A stretch of DNA of 64,000 nucleotides, taken from contig JAHBMJ010004464.1 in the NCBI GenBank assembly GCA_018398765.1, positions 16,295-80,294 on the forward strand, written 5' to 3'. The translations under genes and the position numbers were made by a program. Positions 1-12,069 of the stretch are shown in pieces. Positions within the stretch are counted from its first letter, which is position 1. Each line of letters begins with the position of its first letter. Below the pieces are notes generated by a model, which saw only the letters and a list, made by a program, of their open reading frames with translations, ran no database searches and was not told where the DNA came from. This DNA comes from Chromera velia. Its lineage: Eukaryota > Sar > Chromeraceae.

Positions 1-127
1 CTTGTTCTGGCCCCTCTTTGCGTTGCCTGTGCAGTTTGCAGCTTTCTAGATTCGTTCATCTTCTGTTTCTGCTCTTGCAACTTGGAGAGAAGGAGACGCT
101 CCGTGTCTAGAGGGCTGTGGGTCTGCA

Positions 128-131
<4 letters not shown>

Positions 132-186
<55 letters not shown>
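132..186. repeat. (GA)n followed by (CAGA)n microsatellite
   Basis: An uninterrupted GA run is followed by CAGA tetranucleotides. It lies in the presumed intron left of the last coiled-coil exon seen. Confidence 0.95.
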
Positions 187-187
<1 letters not shown>

Positions 188-447
188 AAGACGGACTTAA
201 ATACGCAAAAACAGCATGTGATCGTTCGAGAAAATAGGGCGCTTTGTGTCTATAGGTGTTTTCTCATTGAAAGGAAGAGAGAGAAGACCGAGAAAGCGGT
301 TCTATTGGGGGATAACTAGAGGGCAGGCACACCTGGGTAGACGCTCTCTCTTATTTGCACGACTATAAACAAAGAACAGGAAGGAGGGATAGAAAGAAAT
401 TATAAATGCCAACACACAGAAAAGGCAGCATCTGCTCGATCACCCAC

Positions 448-3286
448 CTTGAGCCACTCCTCTTCCCTGTCCTTGAAGTCCCTTTGATAATCGCTCATCC
501 TGTCCACATCTATGCGGAGGGAGGACTTGGGCAGTCGAGCAGACATTTGGGTCTGCAGAAAGGGGAATTCAGGGCAAGGATGACGGATCGATGTCCAGTT
601 TGTTTCTAGAAATAAAGACAGCTAGAATATCGTGAAGTCAATAATCGACCGAGAGTCTAGAGAGAGGGAGGGCAGAAGCAACCCCAGAGAGACTTCAGAG
701 GCCTGAAAAAAGTTTTGCAGGACAGAACACCTGGCAAAAGAACCACAAGACAAAAAGTCTCGAGGCTTGCATACATTGATAACGAAAGGGGCGACGGAGG
801 CAATGGGGGCAGCAAGCAGGAAAAGAGGACGAGATGAAAATACAGGCGGCTAAAAAATCTCACGACTCCAAAATCTTTCTGTCTTCACTGACCGACCAGT
901 CTCTTTTCATTCTCTGTAGGCCACTTGTACTCCAACAGGTTCAACGCTGTCTGTCGTCTCCTCAAGGAGTCCGTTGCAACCTCTTTTGCTATTCCCCTGA
1001 CGTGCTGCAATGGGGAGTAAGGATGGATTCAAAGAGGGAATGAAGAAGTCGGGCCGACGCGATTACACGTTTAGGCACGAGAGCTAGAAGGGTCCTCATC
1101 ATCAATGCAGAAAGATACAAAGAGACGTGGTCAATGAAAGTTGCGCTCATCACGCAATGCCGACATAAACGGATAAAAGAACCTGCTATAAATTTAGGCG
1201 AGCACCACACATCTTATCAAGCAAGCAATTAAACAGATTCACAAGAGTCCCCTCAAAAATTACCGACCTTGTCAGACCACCGTTGCATCAGAAAAGAGCA
1301 GGGAAAAAAACAGAATATCAACCATTTGTTTGTCCGTGTGTCTCACTGACCTCAATGTGCCGTCTCCTCTCTGCGGCTTTGTCTGCTTTCTCCGCGACTT
1401 CCGCCGCCAGCTCCTCCTGCAGTCGTTTGGTTTGTCAAGAGAGAGTAACATTGGCAAGTGCTTCATCTGAACAACCATGAGATGGCTATGTTCGTGCACG
1501 CACTGCACCAGGAGATTTCTAAAAACAAAAACAAAAAAGAAGGAAGACACTGGATATTCTGCAGGAATGTTTTCTCCGCACTTTGCACGCGCAAACGGTT
1601 TTGGTTTAGAGAAAAGGCGCTCACGAAGGCCTGTTTTTTTGAGAGACTGCTGACCTGTTCTGTCCGAAGTTTCCTATCGAGGTGTTGTTTCTTGTGCAGT
1701 CGATCTGCAGGCACCCGTAGGGGGTGAATGAAGTCGTACGGGAGTCAAAGAGAGAAGATTGGAGACTCACGGGAGACACATGCGAACGCATGCACAAAAA
1801 AGGACAGAAGAGCAAGAACGAGAAGGAGACAGCCCGTCCTTCTCTACTGTCTCGGAAGTCTCGTCTTACCTGTCCGCAACCCCCCTCCTTCAAAAGAAGA
1901 CAGGCCGACCTTCAACAAAGAGTCTCCTTCTCTCGATGTCTCTCACAGAGACAGCAGAGGCAGGCCGTCCTGCAGAGAGCAGAGCAGTCAGGAGGATTAA
2001 GGACGTTCTTCTTTCATCTTCACCGCCGGATTCAAAAAGAGAAACAAGGATGAGTGTCTACTCTCATGATTCAGGGGAAGACTCTTGATTTCATGAGTGT
2101 CTGTTCTTCTCTGTACGTCCCATTTCTTGACTGCTCGAGCACGCCAATGAATGGAGGGTGTCTAGGCCATGTACAGAATGCAGGACTTGTACCTCCCAGA
2201 CTCTTTTTGACAGTTCTTTGAGGAATACTTTTTTCTTGGCACACAGTCCGCCTGTTGTCTTTCTTCGCTTTCTTCTGTTTCCTTCGATTCGTTTTCGCTT
2301 CTGCTTCTTTCGTCACTTACTTCACCAGATGGGACACTGTCTGAGTTGCTTCTTCTCTTTCGTTGATCTCTTCTTCGTTCTCCCCTGAAGACTTACTTGC
2401 CGCTTTCTCCTTTTGGCTGGCCAGGAGTCTCTCTGCATCAGGAAGGGAGGAGGGGAGGAGACAGGCAAGCCAGAGCACCTTGCACGTAAGAACCCATGCA
2501 GATGGATTTTGACAGGGAAAAGGCGCCAAATGTATATCCAGTCGACGACTTCACCTGTTTGACGGTTGGCACATCTACAGCCTCTACGCATTCTTTCTAT
2601 TTGCGTATACCATGACACTTGACCTTACATCGTCTCTCCATCGACTCAGATGAGGTGACAACATACTTGGCCAAGTATGCGCAAAGGGACACATATGGAT
2701 ATGCATCAACAAAAGACGATACAGGAATACGAAGAGCCACCACAGCAAAGAAAAACAAAGATTGACTGACCCGTCCAGATTTGTGACTGCACCTCCAGAA
2801 CCTTTTTATTTTCTTCCACCCTCCTTGCCAACTCTCTGTGCTTCTCGCGTTCCTCCGTATCGACCTTGGAGTGCAGACTGCATACAGAAAGAAAAAATGC
2901 CTGAAAATTAGAAGAACGGACAGAAAACAAATTACCGTCGCTCGTGCACAATCGTATGTGCCCACATACGTAGAAATACAAAATAATAGAAGAGAGAATA
3001 AAAAAAGCAGACAAGAACAAAGCGGAGAGCCCGTCCGAGAGCCAGACAAGAGAGGAAGAGAGAGAAAAAGACACTTGAGCATTCAGCTTGACTCTCTGAC
3101 TGACGTCATTTGTCGTCGAAATCCAGCCACAGCAGCCCTCTCCTCCATCCTGAAATGATTTTTATGTATGTCAACAGAGCAGCAGGCAACTGTGTATATT
3201 TTCCTCAATGGTTCCAGATTCATGGAGAGAAGAATACTTTTTCCGCATCCATTTTGCAGAAACAGCAGTAGATCACACCCGGGAGG

Positions 3287-3322
<36 letters not shown>

Positions 3323-3464
3323 TTTCGACGCTCTAGTCTCTCTTGGGGAAGGAGGATGCATTCTTTTCATCCCTTGAGCTAGGAAGTGTTTTTCCTTCTT
3401 TCCGTTGCATCTGTGTCAAGCATTTCTGTGTGGTGTGAATGCCGAAAGAGAGCTGAGACGAGAG

Positions 3465-3522
<58 letters not shown>

Positions 3523-6500
3523 GATCTTTGGTTGCAAAGATTTGGCGGCCATTCAAGCATCAGAAAAAGATAAAAACTCAGACTGCGTTTAAGGATAGAT
3601 AAGCGGACTTGAGAAAATTGAAACGGACGTCTTACTGTACTTGTTGGAGAGTTTTTCCATCTCCTTGTAAAAACCCTTCTGTGTTTGAAATGCCTTTGCG
3701 AGGCATTTCTCCCTCTTCTTCCTTCTCTCGGCGCGTTTTTCGGCCTCTTCCATGCGTCGCTCCTTCTCTCTGCAAACAAAAACAACAGAAAACGAACAGA
3801 AGAACGCTGAGACTGATAAACAAAGCGACACTGTAAGTGAATGATTGAGAGAAACGTTCCATGAAAGATTTGGAGTCGGTTCCCAACGGCGCGCATGCCA
3901 AAAGGCACACAGAATTGAAAGGCAAGGAACGAGACTCAAATGGCAGCTTCCAACAAGGAACACAATAGGAAAGATAGATAAACAAAAAGCCAAGAAAACA
4001 AATAATCCAAGCTCGCTTGCTGACCTGTGTTTTGCCCCTGCAAGTTTTGTAGAAAGGTACCTTCTGCACTCGGCGACGTGATCGCTTTCCTGCACGCCCA
4101 AGCGAAACAAAACAGATCCGAAGAGATCACCAAGTAAGGTGTAAGGTTTGTTTCATTACAGCGTACAAACATGCTCCTAAGTTTTGCAACCTATGCAAAA
4201 TGTATGTGAAAGTTCCATATTTCCCATCTACGCATGTAACAATCAATCCATCAATCCACCATGCATCCACCTATCCATCCAGCCAGCTACCCAGCTAGCG
4301 AGCAGCTCGGCCATGGAGTTACTTTTCCTGCTGTGCTCCAGAGGGATCTGCCTCTTTTCTCATACACAAATCACAGTCTACCTGTCAGCACTGCACATTC
4401 GATCGTCTGCATGTGAGCGTACCTGTTTTTTCTTCCACGCAATGAAGCGAGCTCCTTCCACGTCCACAGGAACGGGACGGCCTCCTGCCGGCAGGCACAC
4501 ACTCATGTGCATTTGCGGTTTGTTCAACAGCTCTGATGGAAAAAGTGAAATGGAGAATGGATGAACGGCCGCACAGGCTGTCGTGCAAGATTTTCTTCAC
4601 TTGCATTCCGCGGAGGGGTGTGCAGAAGGCGCAAAAGAAGATGGACGCATGGGTGGTCTAATACAAAACCAAGAGTTAAGCAGGTAGCATGACAACTGTG
4701 CGTATGCGAGATGCTGAAAGAAAGCAGCACTGACCATAAGATGCCGTTGCAGAAAGGGCCCTCCACTTCCTTCTCTCCACCTCCCGGCTGCGGCGTTCTT
4801 TCTCCTGCACACACAATTAATTGTCGGTAAGAAGTGATCATCGGTTCACGGTGTTCTTTTCTCGCTCGTTTTGTGGTCTTTTCTCGCACTTCTCTTCCTC
4901 CCAAGAATCAGGCTGCTGAGAGTCCGGTAAGAGTATAAGAAGGCTGGGTTTGTCTGAGATGAAGATTCTGAGGTACGGGTGGGAGTGTGGGTATAACTCT
5001 TCCTTCTGACAATCCATCAGCAGTTACCTTGAACATGTGACTCGATAACACAAAAAACGGAAAAAAGTCTCTATCTCATCGTCCGCATGCACACATACTG
5101 CCCAATGCAATGAAAGCAGAGCAGACCCACCTCATAGGACTTCAAGCTCACGTGAAGCCGATCCAAAGCTCTGCAATTTGGCTCACGATGCATGCATCAC
5201 AAGTGTGCATAAGGACATCCCGAGAGAGAGAAAAAGAGACTGCATGTGAAGACACATGGTCGAATCGAGATGCAAGTGTGGATGCAGACCCCTCATTGTC
5301 TTGTTTTTTTTCTCCCTTTCTTTCTTCAATGCCCCTCTATTTGAACATGGCATTTTAGTACGTGGTGGTTCTGTCTCACACCATGCACTCTCAGCAGTGA
5401 AGCTCTATTGGTGTGTCGGCAGTCTCCGCCCTTCAAGCATTTGAAAAAACGCGTTTTTGGCACATGAAGGCTTTTGATGATTGACCGCAGTCTGCTTTAC
5501 AGAGGGCGCTGAGTAGAAGAGCGACAGCGGCAAAGGACGAAACAGGAGTAGTGAAAACATAACGTGTGTGGACAATTGAGAAGGACGGGGAACCCAAGAA
5601 CACGGAAAATACGTAAACAGAAATTGAATTTTCTTTTGGGAAGAAAAAGAAAGGACGCCAATCCCTCCACTCACCTTCTCTGAGCTTTTCGCTTGACTTC
5701 CTCTCTCTGTCCCTTCTTCGCCTGCATCCGTCCGCACAGACACATGTAAGCTCCACGGAGCTCACGAATCATAAGGTGTGTTTTTTTTTTTACCTGAACG
5801 AACGTCTTGAAGCGCTTTCTGAGCATTCATTTCTATAGTTCGCATATCTCTGGGGATAGAGTTACGGTTAGAGAGATTCTGTTTCTTCTCCGCCCTGAAA
5901 GTTTCGCACACACAGAGAAGAGAAGTAGGCGGGGGGGGCGGAGACGGAGAAGAGAGAGACGGACACAAACAGATAGGCAGACACATCTGTATAGAAGAAC
6001 TTGACTTGCAGACCGAGACACAGACCAACAGACAGGCCGACCTCAGCCGCCACAGCCCAATTCCTCAGATAGTCCAAGTGCGCACATGCAACTTGGTCCA
6101 TCGCCACCCACTGCAGACAGTGAGTGGGTGAGTGAGACAGACAGATCACGCACACCCCACACATTCGATGAACAATCTATTGTTTGCTCGTTCGACTTGT
6201 CATACAGGGACCCACTAAGAGCCTGCTGACCCTCTTTCCGTCTTCCCCGCTTGCTGTCAACCAGATCAAAAAGCTTGAAGAGTGAAGTCTCCACGCGTTG
6301 TCTTCTTTTCGTCCTCCTCTTCTGGGGTGAAGGAGAAAGGCAAAGCGACAAAGAAGGACGCAGTCGATGGGCCCATCCTTCCTCCCCCTCCCCACTTACC
6401 TTTTCAGCGAATTGCCTCTTTTTGCTTTTGTGATGCGTCTCCTGTCCCCACTTCCACTTCAAATACCTCCCGAAAGTCCGGCCCTCCCTGCAAAGATTCA

Positions 6501-8704
6501 TCGGTAGTACAATGCATAAAGAAGAAAAACGCTTGGACGCATGTACAGATTGTGGGCGCCGCTGACAGAACGGTGTCCTTTCTGCAATGCTGAATGCGAG
6601 AAGACAAAAGGAAGGTAGGGAGGCACCAGTTTTTCCGCCCTTTTTTTACACTTCTGGAGAACGCGAGTGAGTGAGGCTGAGATCTTATTGTTCCACACAT
6701 TGGAGCAATGTTTGTTTTCTCCCGTTTGGTTCATGCCACGATCAGCCAAGTCTCTTACTGCGTTAATTTGTCCATAACTTAATTGACTGAAGGATGGGCC
6801 GTTCCCATCTCGACCCTCAACTACTTCGCTTACCTAAAGAAACAGACTTTTGAAAGCACAAACGGACAAACAAAGAGACAAAAACGGCGACTTACAGACC
6901 GATTGTTTGCATGAGCCTGTGCGTCTTCCTCTTCCTGCAGTCTCTTCTCGGCCTCAAACTGCTGCACGCTGTCAGTCAGCTTGTCGAGAGGGACGTACGG
7001 AGACATTCCTGCACATTTTTTTGAAAATGAAATCTGTACAAGCAATGCACATACGGAGACATTCATGCACATTTTTTTGAAAATGAAATCTGTACAAGCA
7101 ATGCACATACGGAGACATGCATGCACATTTTTTTGAAAATGAAATCTGTACAAGCAATGCACATACGGAGACATTCATGCACAACTAAACAAAACCAAAG
7201 CACGATTCCATGCGAAAGTCGGAACTGCTGATGCGAGGGTAAGGGACTGTGCCTCCAAGAAATAGACGATGCTGATCGAAACAGGGGAGTAGGGAGGGAA
7301 ACAGGTGACACGTACAAAATTGGCACATGACAAAGCAGGAGAAATACAGAGCGAGAAAGGTGCTGAAGTACAGCGAGCTCTGCACTTTTTTGTCCCTAAC
7401 TTCTCTCCTCGTTTGACGATGATGAACTCAATGAATGTATGGAAAATTGAGCAGACGAAGAAGTAAGCAAACAAGTGCGTGACTTCTTCATCAACTGCCC
7501 GACTGACAGACTGACCGACCCTTCCGAATGGCGGTCTCCCTCATTTTCTCCTGGGCCTCCTGTTGGTCTTTCATGACCTGTGTGCGCTCTTTCAGGAGCT
7601 TCGTCAACAGATCTGCACTCACATGCATACATGCATGCACAAAAACAGCCAGTCGTTCTGACAAATCGATACAGCCTTGCTGTCATCCATTCCTTCATGA
7701 GCTCTCACTCAGCTACCCATATATTTTCCTTTACGCACTCATGCCAGGCATGTGGGATGGAGCTCTGAGACGAGATGGGCGGAGCCAAACAAGAAGCTAT
7801 GCGGACTCAGGAAACTCAGGAAAGTGTGAAACTTTTTCTCTTGTTTGCTAGCTCTGGTATGTCTTTCTGCGCGCTTTGCGACTTTCTCCAGATTTCTGTG
7901 CATTCAAAATAAACACTGCGGACCTGTTCTGGTTCTCTCCCTCTTTTCAAAACGCATTTGTGCGAACTCTTTCCGCTGCTTTGGCGTCAGCTTCTTCTGC
8001 CGGGCTTCCAAGACTCTGCAAGGACAAAATTCGAATACACACACGCACACACACACACACACATTCATACACAGGGGGGGGAGTGAAAGCAATGGGGTGC
8101 CTCAGATCAGCGCACGTTGACTGACGTGTATACATGAACATGCTTGCGCCAGATGCAGATGGGTGTGTGAGAGCATGCTAGTCGCAATTTCAAGGAAAGG
8201 CTTTCCTTTGCATGCTGTACGTTGGGCCTTTCTCGTGCAGTCAGTCAATCAATCAGTCAATCATGCAAGACTTTTGGTGATGCAGTCAGTGGGTCAGTCA
8301 TTCACTGACATGCGTGTCCAATCAGCACATCAGATACGTGCACGCAGACCATGAGCGAGTAGACCATAACGGGCTGTCAACAATCAATGACTTTGCTCTT
8401 CGACCAGTCAGGGTTCTACGCAGAAAGTCAGACTGAGCATGCACATGCAGGCATACACAAGGTGTCCGATGCAACCTCCATCAACAGCCGAAGGCTGTCC
8501 AGTGATCAATCGCCCGTGCAAGCTCACGACTTACGAAGGGGTGAGTGCCTCGGGAGGAAGGTACCAGAGGTCCCCGTCGGCAACTCCGAGTCTTCTCATG
8601 GCATCGACAGACCTGGGACTGTCAATGCGGAAGTAGGCCGTCTGCTCTGGGTCCTCCGCAATCTCTGCGAGGGACTCCAGAGAGAAGAGCGGCCGTCCAC
8701 TCAT
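448..8704 (-). CDS. Intron-rich coiled-coil protein, 3' end beyond left edge
   Basis: Read right to left from ATG at 8704, opening MSGRPLFSLESLAEI. Exons that join in phase: 8704-8535, 8015-7924, 7612-7520, 7008-6896; then 6487-6400, 6110-6042, 5721-5675, 5170-5131, 4804-4735, 4484-4423, 4089-4025, 3769-3636. Further exons in the same style: 2877-2771, 2432-2321, 1416-1351, 1004-897, 552-448. An exon near 6831-6640 and a few others are needed to bridge phases and were not fixed. The last exon seen ends in a GTGGGT donor, so the gene continues past the edge. The N-terminus holds a globular motif, YFRIDSPRSVDAMRRLGV; after that the exons are rich in Glu, Lys, Arg and Gln with heptad-like spacing (for example EELAAEVAEKADKAAERRR). 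The N-terminal SPRS..A.RRLG pattern recalls CCDC177-like proteins, which is only a guess. No catalytic motif is visible. A structural, perhaps cytoskeletal or ciliary, role is inference. Confidence 0.75.
3474..3521. repeat. (TC)n(TG)n compound microsatellite
   Basis: A pure TC run passes directly into a pure TG run. It lies in an intron of the minus-strand coiled-coil gene, so it is GA/CA-rich in the transcript. A second TC run lies at about 3293-3317. Confidence 0.95.
7011..7190. repeat. 56-bp tandem repeat, three copies, copied from an exon edge
   Basis: Three near-identical units start at 7011, 7067 and 7123, each beginning GCACATTTTTTTG and ending with the pattern ACATACGGAGACATTC or a close variant. 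The ACGGAGACATTC part matches the first bases of the adjoining exon (7008 leftwards), so the unit includes an intron end plus the start of that exon. The extra copies read TGCAT where the working acceptor reads TGCAG, so they should not splice. Confidence 0.9.
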
Positions 8705-9410
8705 CTTTTCTTCCTCTTTACGTCTTTTCCTTTCTCGTCACTAGTCGGTCTCTGTCTTCACTTCGTCGGGGAACCGGTGGTGGGAGTTCAGTGCATGCCC
8801 GGGTCGAAGGGTGGATTGGTGATGAAGCAGATTCTTTGATTTGCGCTTTCGTCCTATATACATATATAAGTACAGTGCCGGCAGCAAGCCAGTGCTCGCA
8901 TAGAAGAGTCTTCCTCTTGTCTGTAGGAAGAACGAGCTGGCCTCCGACTCAGGCTGCCGATCGATCGACCCTGATCTGCGATGATCTGCGCCCTCCGATC
9001 GATCGTCGACTCGATCGCGTGAAAGGCTCGCACGGACTTGCATGTGCATGCATGGACACAAATCGCGGTTTTTTGTCAGGAATTAATTAAGGAGGGCGGC
9101 AAATTGCATGATCCGTGCATGCATGCATGCACAAAAACAGGCTCGAGGGCCGGATCAAAGTGTATATATTCGTATTCAGGACCATATGTATATATAGAGT
9201 AGCGTCCTTTCATCTTGTATTCTGGACGAAGATGCTTTCCCAATCCAGGCAAGGAAACCAGAAAATCAACGAATCTTGAAATAGCAGTCGAAATTGAATT
9301 CGTTTAATATATAGTACCCTCAGTACGGAGCACTCGGCATTGACTTGGTCTTTCGGCTGACCTGTTTGGCCGCAGGGCCGTAAGAGGAAGGGAGGAAGAA
9401 AGGAAGGAAG
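8705..9410. promoter_or_regulatory. Shared upstream region of two divergent genes
   Basis: 706 bp separates the start codons of the coiled-coil gene (minus) and the next gene (plus). It holds GATCGATC-type palindromes near 8980-9015 and a run of TGCATGCA units at about 9115-9132, plus AT-rich stretches near 9160-9200 and 9300-9315. No ORF here looks real. A bidirectional promoter is inferred from gene orientation only. Confidence 0.5.
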
Positions 9411-10921
9411 ATGTTTCCCTACGCTTCACCCTCCTCTATTCACAGGAACACCATCGCCACAAGACGCACAGACTACCTCGACAAGGCCTACCCAACGCTT
9501 ACCGTCGTTCCCCAAGGAGCACTCTTTGCTTCTTCTGACACGCAAAGATGGCCCAACTTCTCTTCCAAAACCACATCAGCCGCACAGTGGTACCACGCTG
9601 ATAGGTCTGCTCATGAACCTTCTCCACACATTGTCAGCAAATTGAGCAATGAAGTTTTCTGGACTCGCAACCAGGGTGGCCGTCTACTCACTCAAAACCT
9701 CACCGCAACCACCAAAACGCAAAACATGGAAGAACGACGAGCACGACTGAAGGCCACATACCCAACCTTTGGTCCCGGAAAGGACTTAGGAGCGGACCCG
9801 CTTACAATTCATTTCCGCAAGTCCAACAAAGTAGAAGACCTCGAGCCGTCATTCAGCCCTTTTGACGCCACTTACCTGAAGACAGGATGGGGGGAGGCAG
9901 TGGGGACATCCCAACTTCCCAGCGTCACACACAGGCCCTACCCACCACGGCGGCAGTGTGCACCTGTCACCACAGGTCTCTCGTGTCCGTGTGGCGTGCA
10001 GAGGACGTCGCCGAACTTTGACTTTTCGAAGAGGTGCAACCACCTGCTGAAGGCCAATCAACCGCAATCTCGGAATGCGTTTGCCACAGCCAGAGTGACA
10101 GCAGAGGACGGGGAGAAGGGGCCGAAGTATCTGTCGCGAAAGGGGATCACGGGGTACTTGGGTTACCCAAGGACGCAAGCCTTTAAGATCGGTAGGTGGG
10201 CTGTCTCCCTCCTTTTCCTTTTGGTGTGCCCCTTTTTTCTTCTTCGGAGTGCTCGAGTCCGTCACAACAGCCAGTCCTGATGCTCTCGTGCAATACATGA
10301 AAGTCTTCAAACTTGACCCGCCTGTGTGGATGTTTTGTGGTTGGGAAGGTGTTTGGCTGCGTGCGCGCGCGCGTGAGTGTGTGTGTGAGTCCGCAGCCCT
10401 GTTTTGTGTGTGTGTGTGTGTGTGTGTATGTGTGTGTGTGTGTGTCCGTATCCTTGTATAATTCACTGAACCGGTTGCTCTGCGGGCTGGTGTATTGATC
10501 AGTGCAAGTGCACGCAGTTCATGCATTCCCCTCTTTACTGATAAGTCGATGGCGGACTTTCCAAGAAAGACGGCTGGCTGTCTTCTCTACTCCTTGCCGT
10601 GCCTCCCCTTTTGTTGCGTGACTCGATCTTGTCTTTTCTTTTGTGGATTTCTCCTTCCTTTTTTTTCTCCAGTGTTTCCACCGGATTGTGTACCTCATTC
10701 GCATGTTTCATCCCACCGCTTCTCTCTCGGAGCATTCCGAGAACAGCTCACAGGTGTCTGCACGAACGAAGCAATGTCAACAACTAAGATCCTTCATGAG
10801 AACGGTGCTCCTATCTCCTGTTGCATGCAGGTACCCAATTTTAGAGGGAAGGGAGCGGAAGGAACGGGAACGAAGGGAGAGAGAGTTTGAGTTTGAGGAG
10901 ATAGACAGGACGAATTCATGA
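9411..10921 (+). CDS. Hypothetical protein with large first exon
   Basis: ATG at 9411 opens a 781-nt exon (260 codons) ending at a GTAGGT donor at 10192. The protein begins MFPYASPSSIHRNT and ends its first exon with KGITGYLGYPRTQAFKI. It is basic and rich in Ser, Thr and Pro, with Arg/Thr/Tyr-rich patches and no membrane segment or signal peptide. The intron carries a long TG microsatellite. A second exon probably starts at 10673 after a strong pyrimidine tract (TTTTTTTCTCCAG). The end is uncertain: a read-through frame stops at 10890, while a Glu/Arg-rich alternative last exon (about 10831-10921) ends with TGA. I do not recognise the family. The many short Pro/Tyr/Thr motifs resemble microtubule-associated axonemal proteins in style only. 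Confidence 0.6.
10405..10445. repeat. (TG)n microsatellite in intron
   Basis: An almost pure TG run with one TA interruption, inside the first intron of the 9.4-kb gene and preceded by a GCGCGCGCG stretch. Confidence 0.95.
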
Positions 10922-11568
10922 GACGCGCCCGACAGCACACACAGGCCCGCTGTGTCTCTCTGTCTCGATCTGGGTGAAGGGTGACAGGAGGATAGAGAAT
11001 CATCCATGTAGAGATCAGAGGGAGAGCCTGTATGCATCTGGTGCTGTTGAGAAGGAGGAGCGGGGGAGTTCTCAACAGCTGTAGAGAGTCTGCAGCGAGA
11101 GCGAGTCTCTCTGCAAGGATTTTGCTGCAGCAATTGAATAGACCATGTATCAGTCCTCTCGTTGTACTGCTTCCCCCAGTGTAAGCAAGGGAGTCTAGAA
11201 GATGTGAGTCTTCCGTTTGCCTTTCGTTCTCCTCCCCGAAGTCTCTGAGACAGGGTGAATCTTTGTTGATACATCCTTCTCCCTGATACAAAGAACGTGA
11301 CTTCGTTCACTTGGTAAAAAAAGCGGTTGATTTGCCTAATATACACTATTCTTATCTATAGTCTGCCTAGTAGTCTGCATTTAATTCACAATTATGATTA
11401 TAATATGATGTGTTTTCCATCTACATATTTATGTATACATGTAATGTGAATCTATATAATTCATAATAGTTTATTTCTAATAGGTTTGTTTATGATTCAC
11501 CGTGTCACTCACAGTTATGAAATGAATTGTATTTACATCATTAAATTCTTACCTAGATTGAATCCTAG
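10922..11568. other. Gene-free spacer before the retrotransposon
   Basis: No convincing exon was seen. The right part (11340-11568) is AT-rich and is the original insertion locus of the LTR element. The minus-strand ORFs at 10777-11346 have no recognisable motif and overlap the end of the preceding gene. Confidence 0.5.
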
Positions 11569-11573
11569 GTTAG
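11569..11573. repeat. Target-site duplication, left copy (GTTAG)
   Basis: GTTAG directly abuts the left LTR. The identical pentamer abuts the right LTR at 17974-17978, which marks the integration event. Confidence 0.9.
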
Positions 11574-12069
11574 TGTTGAGCATACGTAGGGCTAGCATAT
11601 AGGACTACGACTTCTACTTACGTGTATCTACGCAAAGGTCTGTTCGTCTGGTCGTTCATCTTTCGACTCTTTCTAGAGAGATTTCAGGTTGGCTACTCAG
11701 AACAGATACGATCGGTCAGTCAGACTGCATGCGTGCACACATTATACATATAGTACGGTATTCATCTGTATCGGTCCACTCAAATGCATATCACCTCTGT
11801 ATTTGCTGTGTCCGTCTTTCTGACGTCTGTTCTGTCTCTGTGTTATTCCGTTTTATGTGAATTCACTTCTGTGGTATTTCTTTTTCTATGTATTTATGCA
11901 TGCATTGCAAACTGCATGAGCGCTCTGTATGTGCGTACGATGCTTACTGCCTGACATCGCCTTGCGCTTTCTTTATCACTCAGCGTGCGCGCATGAATTC
12001 TTTCTGGTCCCGCCTTGTGCTTTCTTTATCGCTCGGCGTGCGCGCATGAATTCTTTCTGGTCCCCAACA
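11574..12069 (-). repeat. 3' LTR of the retrotransposon
   Basis: 496 bp, TGTTG...CAACA ends. It contains an internal tandem duplication of a 53-bp unit (starting 11958 and 12011) with GCTTTCTTTATC and GAATTCTTTCTGGTCCC. The other LTR has the same internal duplication, so it predates this insertion. Confidence 0.95.

Noticed and set aside
6830-7326. A repeated-peptide ORF over the 56-bp tandem repeat
   Set aside because: The open frame results from the duplication of intronic DNA; the real exon is only 7008-6896.
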